Origin: Ignelater luminosus
Lineage: Eukaryota > Arthropoda > Insecta > Coleoptera > Elateridae
Length of the DNA stretch: 64,000 nt
Assembly: GCA_011009095.1 (NCBI GenBank)
Contig: VTPC01000505.1
Location: 1-64,000, forward strand
Reading direction: 5' to 3'
The stretch's first letter is position 1. Each line of letters opens with the position of its first letter. This document shows, piece after piece, positions 46,010 through 58,874 of this stretch. Below the pieces are notes generated by a model, which made no database searches, had not been told where the DNA came from, and saw only the letters and a program-made list of their open reading frames with translations. The position numbers were made by a program, and so were the translations under genes.

Positions 46010-47880
46010 CTTCAAGAACAAAGCGAGATATTGAGATGAAATTTTTTACATGTTTGTAAGGTATCTATTATTTGTCGTAGTTTTAGGCAGGGAATTGGGG
46101 GGAAACCTAACCCCCTATCCTAAAATTGATACGTCACTGAAAAACTAAGAAATTTCTCGAAATTAGCAGTCGGTTTGGCGGTTGCTGTTGTATTCTTTCT
46201 GTAAAATGCGTTATTTTCTAATAAAATTGGATTTTTCTAAATCTCTCATTCTCATTCAACGGAGGTTGGGTAATTTGACAACCTGTATCTCGGAAACGGT
46301 GCACTTTAGGGAAAAAATTATGTGGTAAAAATTTCTGTTGAGAAATGCGATGTGAATAAGGAAAGATCCGTTTAAAATTTGGCTGGATAATTCTTGGTCT
46401 AGTAGCCTTGCAATGTTAATTTAGCAATTAACCACTTCAAAATAATTTACTCTTGGAGAAAGTTTAAGATGAATGAAAAAGAGCGAAGGCTTTTAATTTT
46501 GAACAAATATTTAGAAAATTGCAATATTTTTCAAGTTCGGCTTGCAAAAAGTTTAAAAATCCTACGTTCGACGGTACAAAATGTTATAAGTAATTATAAA
46601 AAACGTCTGTCAATAGAAAGAAAAATTGGTTCAGGTGGAAACAGGAAAGCTGATACAAGAAAAGAGAAAAATATAATTAAGCAATTTCAGAAAAACCCAA
46701 CCATATCAGAAAGGGCTGTTGCTGTGGTAGCTGGTACATCAAAAAGCACAGTTCATCGAATTAAAATGAAAAATGGTCTAAAATCATACAAAATAAAAAA
46801 AGGTTTCAAACAGGGATCCTACTAAGCAAAAAGTTGCCAAAACTCGAGCCAGAAAATTATATGACAATTTTCTAACAAAATTTGATTGCTGCATCATGGA
46901 TGACGAAACCTACTGCGTTGCAGATTTCAGTCAGATTCCAGGGCAAGAGTATTACGTTGCTGGTCAAAGAAGAAATGTAGATTCTAAATATAAACATAAG
47001 AAGATTACCAAATATCCAAAGAAAATACCTGATTTGGCAGGGTATCTACAGCTGCGGCTTGAATAGTGAAGAATTTATAACGATTGGCTCAATTAACACC
47101 GAAATTTATGTGCAAGAATGTCTAAAAAGAGACTAAAACCCTTTTTAGACCGTCAATAGAGTTTCTGCTTTCTTTTGGCCGGACTTAGCTTCGTGCCACT
47201 ATAATCGTGGTGCAAAAGAATTTTACGAAGAAAACAACATTCAAATTGTTTCTAAAGCTATGAATCCGCCAAATTGCCCCGAGTTGCGTCCTATAGAGAG
47301 GTATTTGGTGCAAACCAAAAGAAAACTGAGAAATACAAAATTTAACGTTTTAGACATGCGATAATTTAGAACAAAATGGAGACAGCCATCTAGAAGTATG
47401 AATATGGATTTTGTACAAAAGCTTATGTTGGGAATCAAGAAAAAAGCTCGGTTATTTTATAGTTCTTAAAATTTTTCTTAAATAATTTGGCATTATTTTG
47501 TAGGTTAGAAAGTGTATTAAAAGAATAAATAAAAGTTTAATTCATTTACGTTTTTTTCTTAGTCTTTTGTAACAATTTAATCTGCCAGATTTTAAACGGA
47601 CCATTCCTTATTACATCCGATTTTTGAAACGTTTAGAAAAAAATGACCGTCGAATTGGAGAGGTTCTGCCAAATCCAATTTTACTAGAAAATGAAAACTT
47701 TTCTGTCAAATCGATTATTGATTCCGAAAATAGAAACATTTTTTAATTTTTCAGTGGCGTAACAAGTTTTTAGGGTGGTTGATAAAGATACCAAATACAA
47801 AACTATATAAAATAGTAGATACCTAAGAATAATAAGCATGTAGAAAACTCCATCTCGATATCTCACCTTGTTCTTGAAGT
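46010..47880. mobile_element. Tc1/mariner-like transposon with ~300-bp inverted arms
   Basis: The left arm (46010-46386) and right arm (47583-47880) are diverged inverted repeats. The outer CTTCAAGAACAA pairs with TTGTTCTTGAAG; then GAGATATTGAGATG, GGTATCTATTATT, ACGTCACTGAAAAA, TTTTCTAATAAAATTGGATT and the inner GGTCCGTTTAAAAT-type blocks each find an inverse partner. The left arm has about 75 bp (around 46280-46340) that the right arm lacks. The arms enclose a broken transposase. No clean TA boundary is readable. Confidence 0.75.
46469..47364 (+). pseudogene. broken Tc1/mariner-type transposase
   Basis: A 118-codon frame from ATG 46469 carries two helix-turn-helix-like parts (AKSLKILRSTVQNVISNY and ISERAVAVVAGTSKSTVHRI). 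After a frameshift near 46800 the product continues with RDPTKQKVAKTRARKLYD and the first catalytic Asp in CCIMDDETYCVADFSQIPGQ. Another shift near 47015 leads to CGLNSEEFITIGSINTEIYV. A last shift near 47155 leads to FWPDLASCHYNRGAKEFYEE (second Asp) and MNPPNCPELRPIERYL (Glu). 38 residues separate the second Asp and the Glu, suggesting a DD38E-like spacing if the frames are joined correctly. At least three frameshifts make it inactive. It lies inside the inverted arms at 46010-47880. Confidence 0.85.
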
Positions 47881-50800
47881 ATTGACTTGTTTCGAAATAT
47901 TGAAAAAACGAGAAATCTTAAATAAAGCTTTGACACCCTATATCTCGAAAATGATGCATTTCTGGACACATGTTTATAACATGCGATTATTAAAATTTAA
48001 GTTCCCAGGAGGCTATGAAAGAAAAAATCATGTGTCAGCTTATTCTGGAAAATTATCTGTCAAATTGACAATTTGCATTAGAAACAAAGCAAAATCATCA
48101 GTTTATAGGTTATGTGTTGGCATGTGTTGTGTCTAAGCTACGCCCTACGGAAAGATTTCACAGCCTACTGGGAACTTATAGTTTAATGATCGTACCTTAT
48201 AAACTTTTTTGAATAAATGAATTATTAAAACCGAATTAGTCGTATTCTGTCACCATTATTCTGCTCCATGCTCTAACTTGACTAAATCACCAATTTTACG
48301 CTTTTGAAAAAAGAACAATGCGTTAACGCTCCAGAATGTTAATTAATTATTTTAGAAATGATTCGTTTAAAATTCAATTTATGTTTGGAAAATTACAGCA
48401 TTAATCTTCGAAGAAAAATGGTACCTGATGTTACGTTATAAGAAGGAGGTTATCAATTGATTTTTACTCTGTTCCGTCCTTCACACCTTCCGGCTAATGT
48501 TACTATTTATATTGATAACGAATAAAATCAGAAGTTAATCATTAACGTTTGTGACCGATTCAAACAATTTTTTTGTTTGGTTCTAATAAATTACAAATAT
48601 AATTGAGGTGTTTTTCAAATTTTCCTGAAGATTAAAATTGTTGTGGTCGATTTCCATTTAAATTATTAAAATATGTAGAAAAATTGTTTTTTTTTGTTCA
48701 ACTTGTAACATTTGAACAACTTTTTGTTTGCCTTATCTTTAATGTATACATGTATACCCAATTCTTACAAAAACAAGTCTAATCAATTACGTAGATAATA
48801 CAGTATAGCTGTTTTTATTTCATTAAAGTTATCGAACTCTCTTAAATTTTGCAATTCCCGGGATTAGTGAGACACACTCATACAATATACTCAAAATACG
48901 GTATTATCTTTGAACTGTGTGAAATAAATCAAGGATCAGTTTGATAGGTAACGGTAGTACATTGCCACTGTTGCATTTTCCTGATGATTCTTTTATATAA
49001 ATAAATCGATATTTTCTTATTTTCCTGCTTTGGTCGGGATTGCACTTTACCTTTTTCTATGTGCGGACGTAAATAATACATGACCCTGTTCCGGTACGGA
49101 ATGAGTACTGACTAATAGAAACCAAATTGCGCTAAGCCGCATCGAAAGCATTTAAACTGTACTTTATTATTTTCACTAATTCAATACGATATTATCGTGA
49201 GACAAAGCAATAATAAGTATTTATTTTATTCTCGACCGGTTTCGCTCTTGATTTGCACATGTAAATTTCCAAAAGGTACAGGTCTAAAAATACCCTATTA
49301 ACGACATTATTCCTAAAGTATCTGCAGCGTTCCGTCCATGATGACGCATACTTGTATCAAACTCAGAATCAACCACGCATGGTGTTTGAACGAAATGGGC
49401 TTGCGATAGACGGTGCAACTTAAATTAGCTTGCTTTAGCATTCCTAGTAAGAACTACTCCTACTACTGCTAAGGAAGTATTACTGGGAATTCTTTCGCTT
49501 CACCCAGTGGTAAGGTTAGAAGTCTGTGCAGCTGGTGTTAATATCAGAAACTTGGAAAACTGAAATTTAAAAACAATCTTACCTAGCCTTGCCAAATTCC
49601 AGTTTTGTAATACATAAATAACGATAATAACGAAAGCATAGTTTTCTTGAGAAATTACAAAATTTATCCGAAAACTTCAATTTGCTGTAACTTCTGACCT
49701 GTAGAAGATAAATTAGTCAAAATACATACTTTCAAAGGAAATTTAATGCTCTACAACTTCCCGTCTGACGATCCTGAAAACATAAGGCTGAGAAGTTAGA
49801 AGGACAAGTTTGACGAAGAATCTGAGGCAAAAAAGAATTATCGATTTTCGCTGGCGAATATCTCGGAAAGTATAACACATAAAAAGAAAATGAATTATCT
49901 TTTATTTTGTGACGCATACTTTTTACCGTACGATGCACCGTTTCCTAGTTATAAGCGAAGAACCGAAAAAAGGGACCTTTCCACTCCCCTCCCCCCTGAA
50001 GCGGCAGAGCTAGGGGTGGGGACTTTTAGTATGTTTGCCTCCTAACTACCCCCAACACATCCCTCAAGAGAAAAATTCTCCCCCCTTCCATGTCCTCTAC
50101 AACCCTTTCGTTGACTGGACTATATCTTGTTTACCGCAGTTGCTTGAATTAAATATTTCAACAAGAATTTACGTAAACGCAAGTGCTCGTTCTTGACAAC
50201 GGTTCTCAATTAGATTTTATAACTGAATCTACGAATAATTAGTACAGAATAGTGAAGGAATACAATTTAAATAATTTACTTTCGCATTTTTTTTATAGTG
50301 TGATATCAGACAAAACATCTTCGTTTTTTATTTTATTTATTAAAGTATCATTTTGATTCTACGTTGTTTCTTTATAACTTACGATTTTTGTATAATGTAT
50401 ATTAATATAAATTAGCTGGGTAATTAAAGAAAGTGAATTTGTATATTTTTAGAATTTCTTCGGCGTGTTTTTTTGTTAACTGTTTTATTTTTAAAAGATG
50501 TCCATGAATTACAATCTTATACCTACTATGTAAAGACAGTACAAACATCCTTTGCGGTTTATTGTAATAATAACAACTAAGAAAAAGTTACTGGTTGGGA
50601 ACCTACATTTATTGTGGTACACGGTTGTTTATAAGAAAGCGTACTATGTATGTACTATGTACGTTAGAATGAAATGATTGGCTTAACCGTTTGATCAGTG
50701 CCTTTTATTAATCACTCCGTGTTACACTAATTTATTTGTTCGCGCTCCCCTCTATGCAGAAGGTCGTTACTTATTATTCGGTCAATTGACTACAGTTAAT

Positions 50801-52035
50801 TGAACGGCCCGGTACTTATTCGATAATTATTTATACATACACGGTGAAGAAAAGTTGGTTTCTGCAATTTTGGTTTTAGTTATAATTGGGTGAGTTTTTA
50901 TCTGTAGTTTTTTATTAACTCTCTTTAAGTTTTATTATATTTGGTAAAACGTGTCGTTATTTGCATAAAGTGGCCGACTTTTTTTTAATAATCATTCTAA
51001 CCTTATTTAATGTTGTGTATGTAGAATAAGAATGAGGAACTGAAACTAATTATAATCGGTTTTATCCTTTCTAATTTTTATCTGACAAGTTCGCACTATA
51101 TGCGGTTATAAAAAAAGTAGTTTCTGTATTATAACTGATAGAAATGGATACGAAAACTTTCAAGTGTTTTTTCATTTGGAATTTCCGATTAATATATTGT
51201 TTTAAACTAGCAAATGCTTTTTTTCAATTTCTTAAACTTATTTTTGTTAATTTAGACATTTAACGCAATGATTCCTCTTTGAACTTTTGTATCAGCAAAT
51301 AAATATTAAACTGGATACAATTGAATCAAATTCTAAGAGATAGAATTTTTGCATGGAATTCAGTGGAATATTCCCCTAGTATTGGATTTCCAATAATTTA
51401 TTTTGAATGTGTAATTTTCAATTTGATGTTAGTACATACAAAGTTCATATTTATAATCTGAAGAGATGACAGCTTGTCAATTATTAAATGTAAATTGTCC
51501 TGATTCAATAGCTTTTCTCTATTTTGTCGTTTTTTAATATTCTATTTTTCTTTTTTTTTGGTCTACACTGCCTCTACTTTCTTTTAGTAACCTACTTTTA
51601 TGTGTCTTTTTTGCTTGGTGATATAGCATTTAATTGTCATCTGAAAAGTCGCTAACAACCGTGACAACATTTCTTTATTGAATTTTGTCGTTTTATTTAT
51701 GCTAAACTTGCTGAATGATAATTAATTTACAAATAATTTCTTGGAATTAATCGTTTGAACGGAAAGAAAAGGTTTTCCTTAACTTCCCATTTGCACTCTC
51801 TAATGTTTCCGTTGAATATGAAAAATAAATAGAATATTTTCTATTGATATTTCTACTAAGTAATTAACAGTTTTGGTGAAAACTATTGTCATTTCTTGCC
51901 TTAATTTCAGAAATTCTGTAATAGGTGAGAATAGTGAGTAACCTTTTCAGAGATAGGGTGCTGGAAAACAAAATTTCTAAGCGATTTTTTTTTCTGACAG
52001 ACATCAATTTTTTGGTAAATTTAGTTATAAGAATT
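47881..52035. other. AT-rich intergenic stretch
   Basis: No gene recognised. Positions 47937-47975 (CCCTATATCTCGAAAATGAT) resemble the inner left arm at 46287, a scattered repeat word. 49960-50120 is C/G-run rich. A short ACCGGTTTCGCTCTTGATTT at about 49238 is typical of dispersed insect repeats. Confidence 0.4.
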
Positions 52036-52500
52036 TGTTTTGACAACTTCTGCCAACATAGAAGCGTTGCGTTGTCAATTGGCAACGCTTCAAAATTGGA
52101 AAAATAAAATCGCGCGTCAAAATCATTTGGTCATAGCTGCCTTTTGGTTTTATATGTTCCTTGATTACATGATATATATATATATAAAACACCGAAGGCA
52201 GAGGTGCCATAGCTGCATTAAAGAGCCGAATCATTTTAAAAGAATTATGAATGTGCACATCCGGCAGAGCATAACTATTGGATAAAGCTAAGCCCAGAAA
52301 AAAACAATAAAAACAACTTCTGCCACCATAATGCAGCTGCCATATAAATTGGCAACATTTGAAATCTGCAGAAAAAACATGGGATGCTAAGTCATTTGCT
52401 TACGTCTGCCTCTGGGCCAAAAGTTGAAATGCTATGTAAAGACTAAGAAATTTCCAAAGGCAGTTGTTTTAAGCGCGTACTTAACAGAGGCAGACCAAAA
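52036..52500. repeat. diverged duplicated block
   Basis: CAACTTCTGCCAACATAGAA at about 52042 and CAACTTCTGCCACCATAATG at about 52313 start two related stretches that continue through AATTGGCAAC and TCATTTGGTCATAGCTGCC versus TCATTTGCTTACGTCTGCC. A TA run (52169-52186) separates them. Origin unknown, probably old transposon copies. Confidence 0.5.
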
Positions 52501-55500
52501 TCCGGTATCGTATACACTGACTATATCTTTAAATTGCTGTATACATTCATTATTTCAGTACGTAATTGTATGATTGCTGCCAAATTTGGTATCATGGTAT
52601 TACCAAATACTATGATGACTAACTGATGATGTTGATATTGCCGACATTTCCAAATCTACAATCTCCTTCTGGTGGCAACTAAGATGATTTTTTAATGGGA
52701 CAGCCCTGCATTGTGTGACATTGTTTTGGAAACTACTTTTTTAGACGATTTCAAAAATGTAAGCATTGCTGGGGTTATTTCTAAAAACAAAAGAGATAAT
52801 CCAGGAAATGTGTGAAAAACGTTAAACAATAATTGTTTGGCGAAAACAGACTCTGTGGCAAACAAATTCATTCCTAATGTCAATTGGTGATACTTTCACA
52901 GACTGTTCGGCATTATAAACTGAAAAACATGACATTGTAACTAGAAATAATTTCTATTTACTGTCGTACTGTAATAAAGAAAAACATAATAAATAACAGT
53001 AATTAATTACTTATTATTAGTTGTTTGGCTTTTTTTTGAAGTAATGCTTTAAAGTGATTCATGAAATTTGGACCGACGACCAATAATCCTCCCGTACAGC
53101 AAAATCTCAGTGGGTTTTACATCTGTCAATGTTTTTTTCGTATTCAGAGAATGGTAATAAATAAAAAAACCAAAGTAGAAAGATGGGCAAATGGCTTGAT
53201 AGAGCCTCATTTTTTTGCATTTTACTCTCCCTAAAAATGCAGCGCTCTAGACGTTGCTTTTTGTATTTTTGTCAATTATGTGAACACATGAACGCAAAAA
53301 ATTAATAAAAGGTAGAGATGAGCAAACTACTTGGTAGAGCTTCTTTTTTGCAATTTCAAAACACGATTGTTTAATAATGCGGCTGCAAACCGACTTAATT
53401 AGTGAATTTCTTCATTCGTAAACACTTTAATGTCTATCGATATGAACAATGAGCAAATTGCTTGCCAAAGATTGCACCAACTCCATAACTAGTTAATAGC
53501 ACGACTCTGCATTACGTCTTAGCCGCGCAGCAACTTTGCCCGGTTTTCTGCCGTCTACGTTTTTAACCTTCTTACGAGAATTTATCGTATTCTTAGGGTC
53601 GTGCTTTGTGTGTTTTTGCTTAAAATCACATTTTGCATTTCTAAATGGGCCACTTGCAGTAGCCAACGGTTAAATTTAGCGTATTCTGACTGTAACCACG
53701 ATAAACAAGTGGATACGCATCTAGATTTTACATAACTTTACGCGTGAAAGATGCATTTTAAAAATACGACTAAAGGATACAGATAATACTTTCTAAGTCA
53801 GAGAAAGTAAATAAAATTCTTAAATAACGTATTGTAAAATTGTGTTCTCACTTATGGAGCACATACTTCCATACTGACTTGTCTTGAGCACGTTGAATTG
53901 GAGGAATTGAAGAAGGAACACTTCCCTTGCGACTAAGATCGACTTTAGGAAATAATTTTGAAAAAGACCGAGATTTTCTCAAATAAGCAGCAATCATAAA
54001 AGAAATGCGGCATCCAAATTTAGTACAATGCATGAGTGTTTGTGCAAAAGGGCGGCCACCATTTTCTATTAGTAGAGAATTTCTAAAAAGAAGAATTAGA
54101 TTATCTGCTTAATGTTCTATTTATGTACAGAGCGCTTCAAATTAGAGCTTAAGCATGGGATCTTGCTTATTATAAGAGACAGAACGTCGGTTTACATCTG
54201 GCACTTTTACTAAATTGTAAGCTGATTAATAACGTAAAAGGAAATGCGAGCTAACTTCCTTCGCTTTGGACTTATATGATCAAAAAAGGCATCACCTCTA
54301 GCTTCTTTATTATTGAAAATTCTTAAGAAGTTTTTTATGACTAATAACTTCAGATTGTCAAAATTGTTTACCGACGTTTCTGTTTCGTAGAACCATCGTC
54401 AGGTTCATTTTTTCTCATGAACTTACGGAAACTTAATTTAAAAATTTGAAAAAAAATAAGCAACTGCAATAATGAAAGTTGTTATTTGTTATAACAACAG
54501 ACAATTGACCCAAAGTTTGAATTTATGCCTAAATTTACATTTCTCTGTAGATTGTTGATAATGCTCTTTTAAAATTGTCCATTCAGAAGATATTTAAAGA
54601 CATAAAACTCTGCTTTTTTACAATAAGCGAAATCCTCATGTTTTAGCTCGAATTTGAATCGCCCTGTATATTGTACATTACCTCTCAAATACTTATAGTA
54701 GATGTTTTTACATAAAAACTTGCCAGCAAGAAATATTATAGTTGGTGAAAACCATCAGTTGAAATTGCTGATATTCATTTGCCAAGATTAATGTATGATG
54801 AAACCCATACAACATCTTAGCCTATAATAAATTTTTAACAGCCTCGTGTATGAACTCTTGTGAGAAATTGTATCATACGAAATGTCTCCATATTGAGAAA
54901 TTGATCTCATTGATGTTTATATGGTAAAAAACGCTATAGGATGAAGCGTCCATTTGATTTGTCTTCAAGAAATTTATGAACTTATGAAAGTGTTGGCATT
55001 AACATGTGCATCAGGGACCTACATGCATTTAGGAGAATTTATCATGCCATAGAAGATATGTTTCAAGAATCTAACATTACTAGAAAAATCAAAGAAAAAC
55101 TTCCAAGGAAGTGAAGTTGCAAATTTAAATTCTCCACTTTACCTTACAGAAAGTAACATTTAGGATATACAGGAGGTATTTTTAGATTAATTGAAACGTC
55201 TGATTAAATAGAAACTGCCCACAAAGCAAAGGATGACCAGACCAGACAAATATATGAAGAACGACGTATCCCAAAAAAAGCAACCTCAGTTCTTCTAGTA
55301 GCTTGTCTTATGACAGAACTTGTGGTAATAAGGACACTCTGAGGGCACTCTGGAGGATGGTACAGATTTATACTGCATACTAAATATATTCAGAACTGAC
55401 TTATGCACCATTGACCAATTATATTTTACAACCTCAGGTAGTAGAATTTACCCCAAACAAGTCGAAAGTTATTAAAAGACAATTTCGCTATTTTCATTAG

Positions 55501-56798
55501 GGAACTATGCATATTTACTTACTTTGTATTTTACTCTTAACCTTTTAAAATTGGTATAGAATAGACCATTATCACAAATCATTTAGAAGATACTGCTTAT
55601 CAAAGTACATTCCTGTTGTTACCTGTAAATCTTATGTGTTAAGTATTATTTCTCTATCTGCATCTAGCAACACAGAAACCTGTAACTTCATGATAATCAG
55701 TTCAGAAGCACCACTTGTGTCCACAAACAGAGAGTACGCTACCATACTACCAATGAAAAAATTCCTGATTGGTTGACACCTGATCTGATAGCAAGTGATA
55801 GCACTGGTATCATAGATTTTCTGGACGACAAACGCAAATGCAAGAGCGCCCTCTGCGCTGACGACAGCGCGTAATCATAGTTGCTGTTTGTGGATGCAAC
55901 CACTAAGGGTGTAGTAATTATCTGAGCTTGTATATGCAAGAAGAATACTTGGTATATTTGATAAAATTAAAGACATCGAAGAAAGAGAAAATTTGTAAGA
56001 CCTGAAAGAGATTGAACAAAGGGTAATAAAAAAAAACCATAAAGAGAAAAACTTCAGTGAAGAAGAACATCCTGTATCTTTCAATTTCTTTTGTTTTTTT
56101 TTTTATAATCCACACAACCTTGATGAGATAAGGTTGGCAGTTATTTGAAACAATAATCTCTTACACGGTCAAACACCTTCAGAAGTGTAAGCAGAAAATC
56201 TTAAGTAGTATTATAACCTAAAAACATTTATAAAAACATGAGAAATAACCTTGATTTTGATAATCACACTATTCAAATGATTAGAGAGGCAATGACTGTT
56301 TGTGTTAAATAACAAAAGTTAAATTAATCATCTTTGGTAACAAAAATGCTTTTAACAAATATAGTGTACGTTTTTAATCAGAATAGGCCTGTATGAACTT
56401 ACTGTAGACACAATTGAGAAAATGATAAAGAACTTCATAGCTAGCCTGATGACTGTTACAAACATTTAACAGGAAACAGATTTATGTTTCATAATTATTT
56501 GTGTCATAGTATATCATAATCAATTTATCTATTCATTGAAAGTTTTGTTTATTTTACTGTTATCCTTATCACTGTTTATATACATTTTTAATAGTAATCC
56601 AATGCAATGCAGCAGTAAAAGTTGCCAGACAAATCACATGTTTAAAAATAATTAAAACAAGTGTATTCAAAATTTGTCTTTTGTTGTATCTAATCAACAG
56701 TTTCTGTAAGATTTTATATTAATTATAACTGTATGGCACTAACTTTTTTCTTTTATTGATTGAATTAAAAAATACAATAATCTTGTATGATATTTCAG
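52501..56798. other. intergenic stretch upstream of the copper transporter
   Basis: No gene recognised. At 55711-55898 a family D-related segment with TGTCCACAAACAG and CTGTTTGTGGA as inverted ends includes the CTACCAATGAAAAAATTCCT block also present at 25419-25440. Short open frames elsewhere have no family motif. Confidence 0.45.
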
Positions 56799-56800
56799 AA

Positions 56801-57501
56801 ATGGATCACGGAAATCATACGCACCATGACCACATGCACCACGATATGAATCCTTCTACACCACCAGCAGGAATGCATCATGATCATCATACAACTACTA
56901 TGAATCCAGGTGGAGGTGGCCATGGTGATCATGGTGATCATGGCGAATCAGGAGGGCATATGATGAATATGGCTGTAAGATATACCAATTCATTAAATGT
57001 CTTTAAAATTGAGATTGTTGAATTTTCAGTTCCATTTTGGTATAACAGAGACTGTTTTATTTAAAAGTTGGGAATTTAGTACAGTTGTTGGATTAATTGG
57101 TTCTATGATAGGAATATTTTTCATGGCTGCTCTTTATGAAGGACTTAAATATTATAGGTAACAAATGGATTTTGAATATGTTGGCATTTATTTACTTATA
57201 TGTTTGTTTTCAATAGGGAATATTTGTTTTGGAAAACTTACAATGCGTTACAATATCGGGCTGTAACATTTCCAGCTGAAAAGGGAGTTGTGAATGAAGA
57301 CAATCAAGTTGTTCAGTAAGTATTTTGAAAATAAAAGAGATTAATCATACATATTTTTCATCTGGGTAAAAAATACAACAATGAATAATAAAAACAATAA
57401 GTTTCATTTTTTAATTATAAATAAAACATACAATGACAGTTACTAATCATATTTATTTCATTCTTGTGCAGTATGGTGGGTGAAGTCATCCATAAACAAC
57501 C
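56801..57501 (+). CDS. Ctr1A: high-affinity copper transporter Ctr1-like, 3' exon(s) not found
   Basis: A trimeric plasma-membrane Cu(I) uptake channel. Coding exons 56801-56974, 57030-57157, 57217-57315 and 57472-57501 (only 30 nt) join in frame with GT..AG junctions to give 143 codons plus two bases. The N terminus is rich in His, Met and Gly (MDHGNHTHHDHMHHDM, then HGDHGDHGESGGHMMNM), the extracellular copper-collecting region. After FHFGITETVLFKSWEFS comes transmembrane segment 1, VVGLIGSMIGIFFMAALYEG, followed by LKYYREYLFWKTYNALQYRA and a cytosolic loop ending VVHMVGEVIHKQP. Transmembrane segment 2 with its MxxxM motif and segment 3 with GxxxG should follow on one more exon; I do not find it up to 64000, so either the intron is over 6.4 kb or the exon lies beyond the window. 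The start is the only Met after the acceptor at 56798. Close to insect Ctr1A. Confidence 0.93.
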
Positions 57502-58260
57502 GTAAGTTTCATAAATTGTTTGTGTATACTTTTGCACGTGCGTGTTTGCTCGAATCACACCATTGCATGCTGTTACTAATCGTTAATTTTTTTTTGTAAT
57601 TCTTGCTTGAAGCAATTTTAACTTGCATGGAATAATTAAAACAGGGATTTGTTTACTAATTTTGTGATATAAGTCTGTGTGAATTACTAACTCTATATAC
57701 ATATACCCAATTGTTTCATAGTTTTTATTTTCAGTAATTTTTAAGCAATCACTCTTTTTGTTATGCACTTTTTGTATTATTACAGCCAAAAAAATGGAAA
57801 CATAATTTTTATTGTTGATTATCTTTACCTATTTATTGTTAATTAATAATGAAATGCCTCTGATTTTGTGACAGTTTGATTGTGATGTGAAGGTCATAAT
57901 TACAATGTTTAAAATGAAAAAAATCAAGAACTAAATTAATTAGATTAACATTAGATTAGATTTTCTAGCTAAGTAATATTGTATTAGGATATGGGTAAAA
58001 AGTTTATAACGAGCGATTTTGTTAAATTTAACAAATAAAAAAAAAAAGTAAACCAAAAGCCAATTTCAAGTATACTGAAGAAATATATAATATTTTTGGG
58101 CATATTTCTGAATTTGCCATGAATAATATTAAATTTTTCCAAAAATAGAGATTAAATTTGTAAAATGTCATTTCGATAATGTCACGTCATTTCGATAATG
58201 CAGTGCACTCCATCCACAGGTCAACAAAATACATTTGTTAATACTTAAAACAAAATACTT
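57502..58260 (+). other. start of the long last visible Ctr1 intron
   Basis: It begins GTAAGT after the 30-nt exon. It is AT-rich and non-coding, with a direct repeat GTCATTTCGATAATG at about 58167 and 58185. Confidence 0.6.
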
Positions 58261-58874
58261 TTATTCTGGAATAGTATATACTTTGTTCTTCTTTTCTTTT
58301 TTTCTGGCAACTTTCACAAACAAATTCAAATTCAAATCTAGTTCTGCTGCTAATGCTTCTCCAAATAATAGCCGTCTTTTTATTTCTTTAGGCACATTCA
58401 ACCCTTCTATCATTCTCTGCACTTTACTTTTGGGAGAATCAGATGTTTTAGAATGTTTAGCTTTTAGCTTGTAGAATTTTTTTTAACTTTTCTAATTTAT
58501 TTCTTAGCTCTAAATTTTCAGCTTCTACTTTATGCAACCTTCTGTAAGCCATTTATCTGTTACGTTTCACTCTTTTTCTTCCAGAGAACTTTTTAGATGA
58601 GCTTGGTGTTGGTACCATTTGGTCCGAGTGTATTTGTCCATAGTCATCATTATCAGATTGTGGTGGAGTACTTGCTTCTAAAAACTGCATAACAAGTTTT
58701 TTATCTTTTAACTTCATTTTGTAATTTGCACTTGCTTTGACCCAATCTCTTCTTTTAGCTTTCTTTTCTTTACTTCAACATGCCATCAATAGTCTTAATT
58801 AATCCAGCTTCTTTCTTTCGTTTATATCCTTCCCTGTCCTTTCTTTGTTTTTCATCGAGTTCTTGTGCCGACAT
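58261..58874 (-). pseudogene. decayed mobile-element-type ORF, basic and coiled-coil
   Basis: Read on the minus strand from ATG 58874: MSAQELDEKQRKDREGYKRK and GLIKTIDG, a frameshift near 58770, then WVKASANYKMKLKDKKLVMQ and FLEASTPPQSDND, SGRKRVKRNR, a stop, a Leu-heptad stretch (RRLHKVEAENLELRNKLEKL), another stop and frameshift, then SKVQRMIEGLNVPKEIKRRL and LFGEALAAELDL. This layout matches a multi-copy uncharacterised protein family I recall from aphid and hydra genomes that behaves like a transposon N-terminal ORF; I cannot name its superfamily. It lies antisense in the presumed Ctr1 intron and is not functional. Confidence 0.6.

Noticed and set aside
54360-54420. GACGTTTCTGTTTCGTAGAACCATCGTCAGG-like phrase suggesting a Penelope-type repeat
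   Set aside because: Only a short phrase matches by memory; no reverse transcriptase or boundary is visible.
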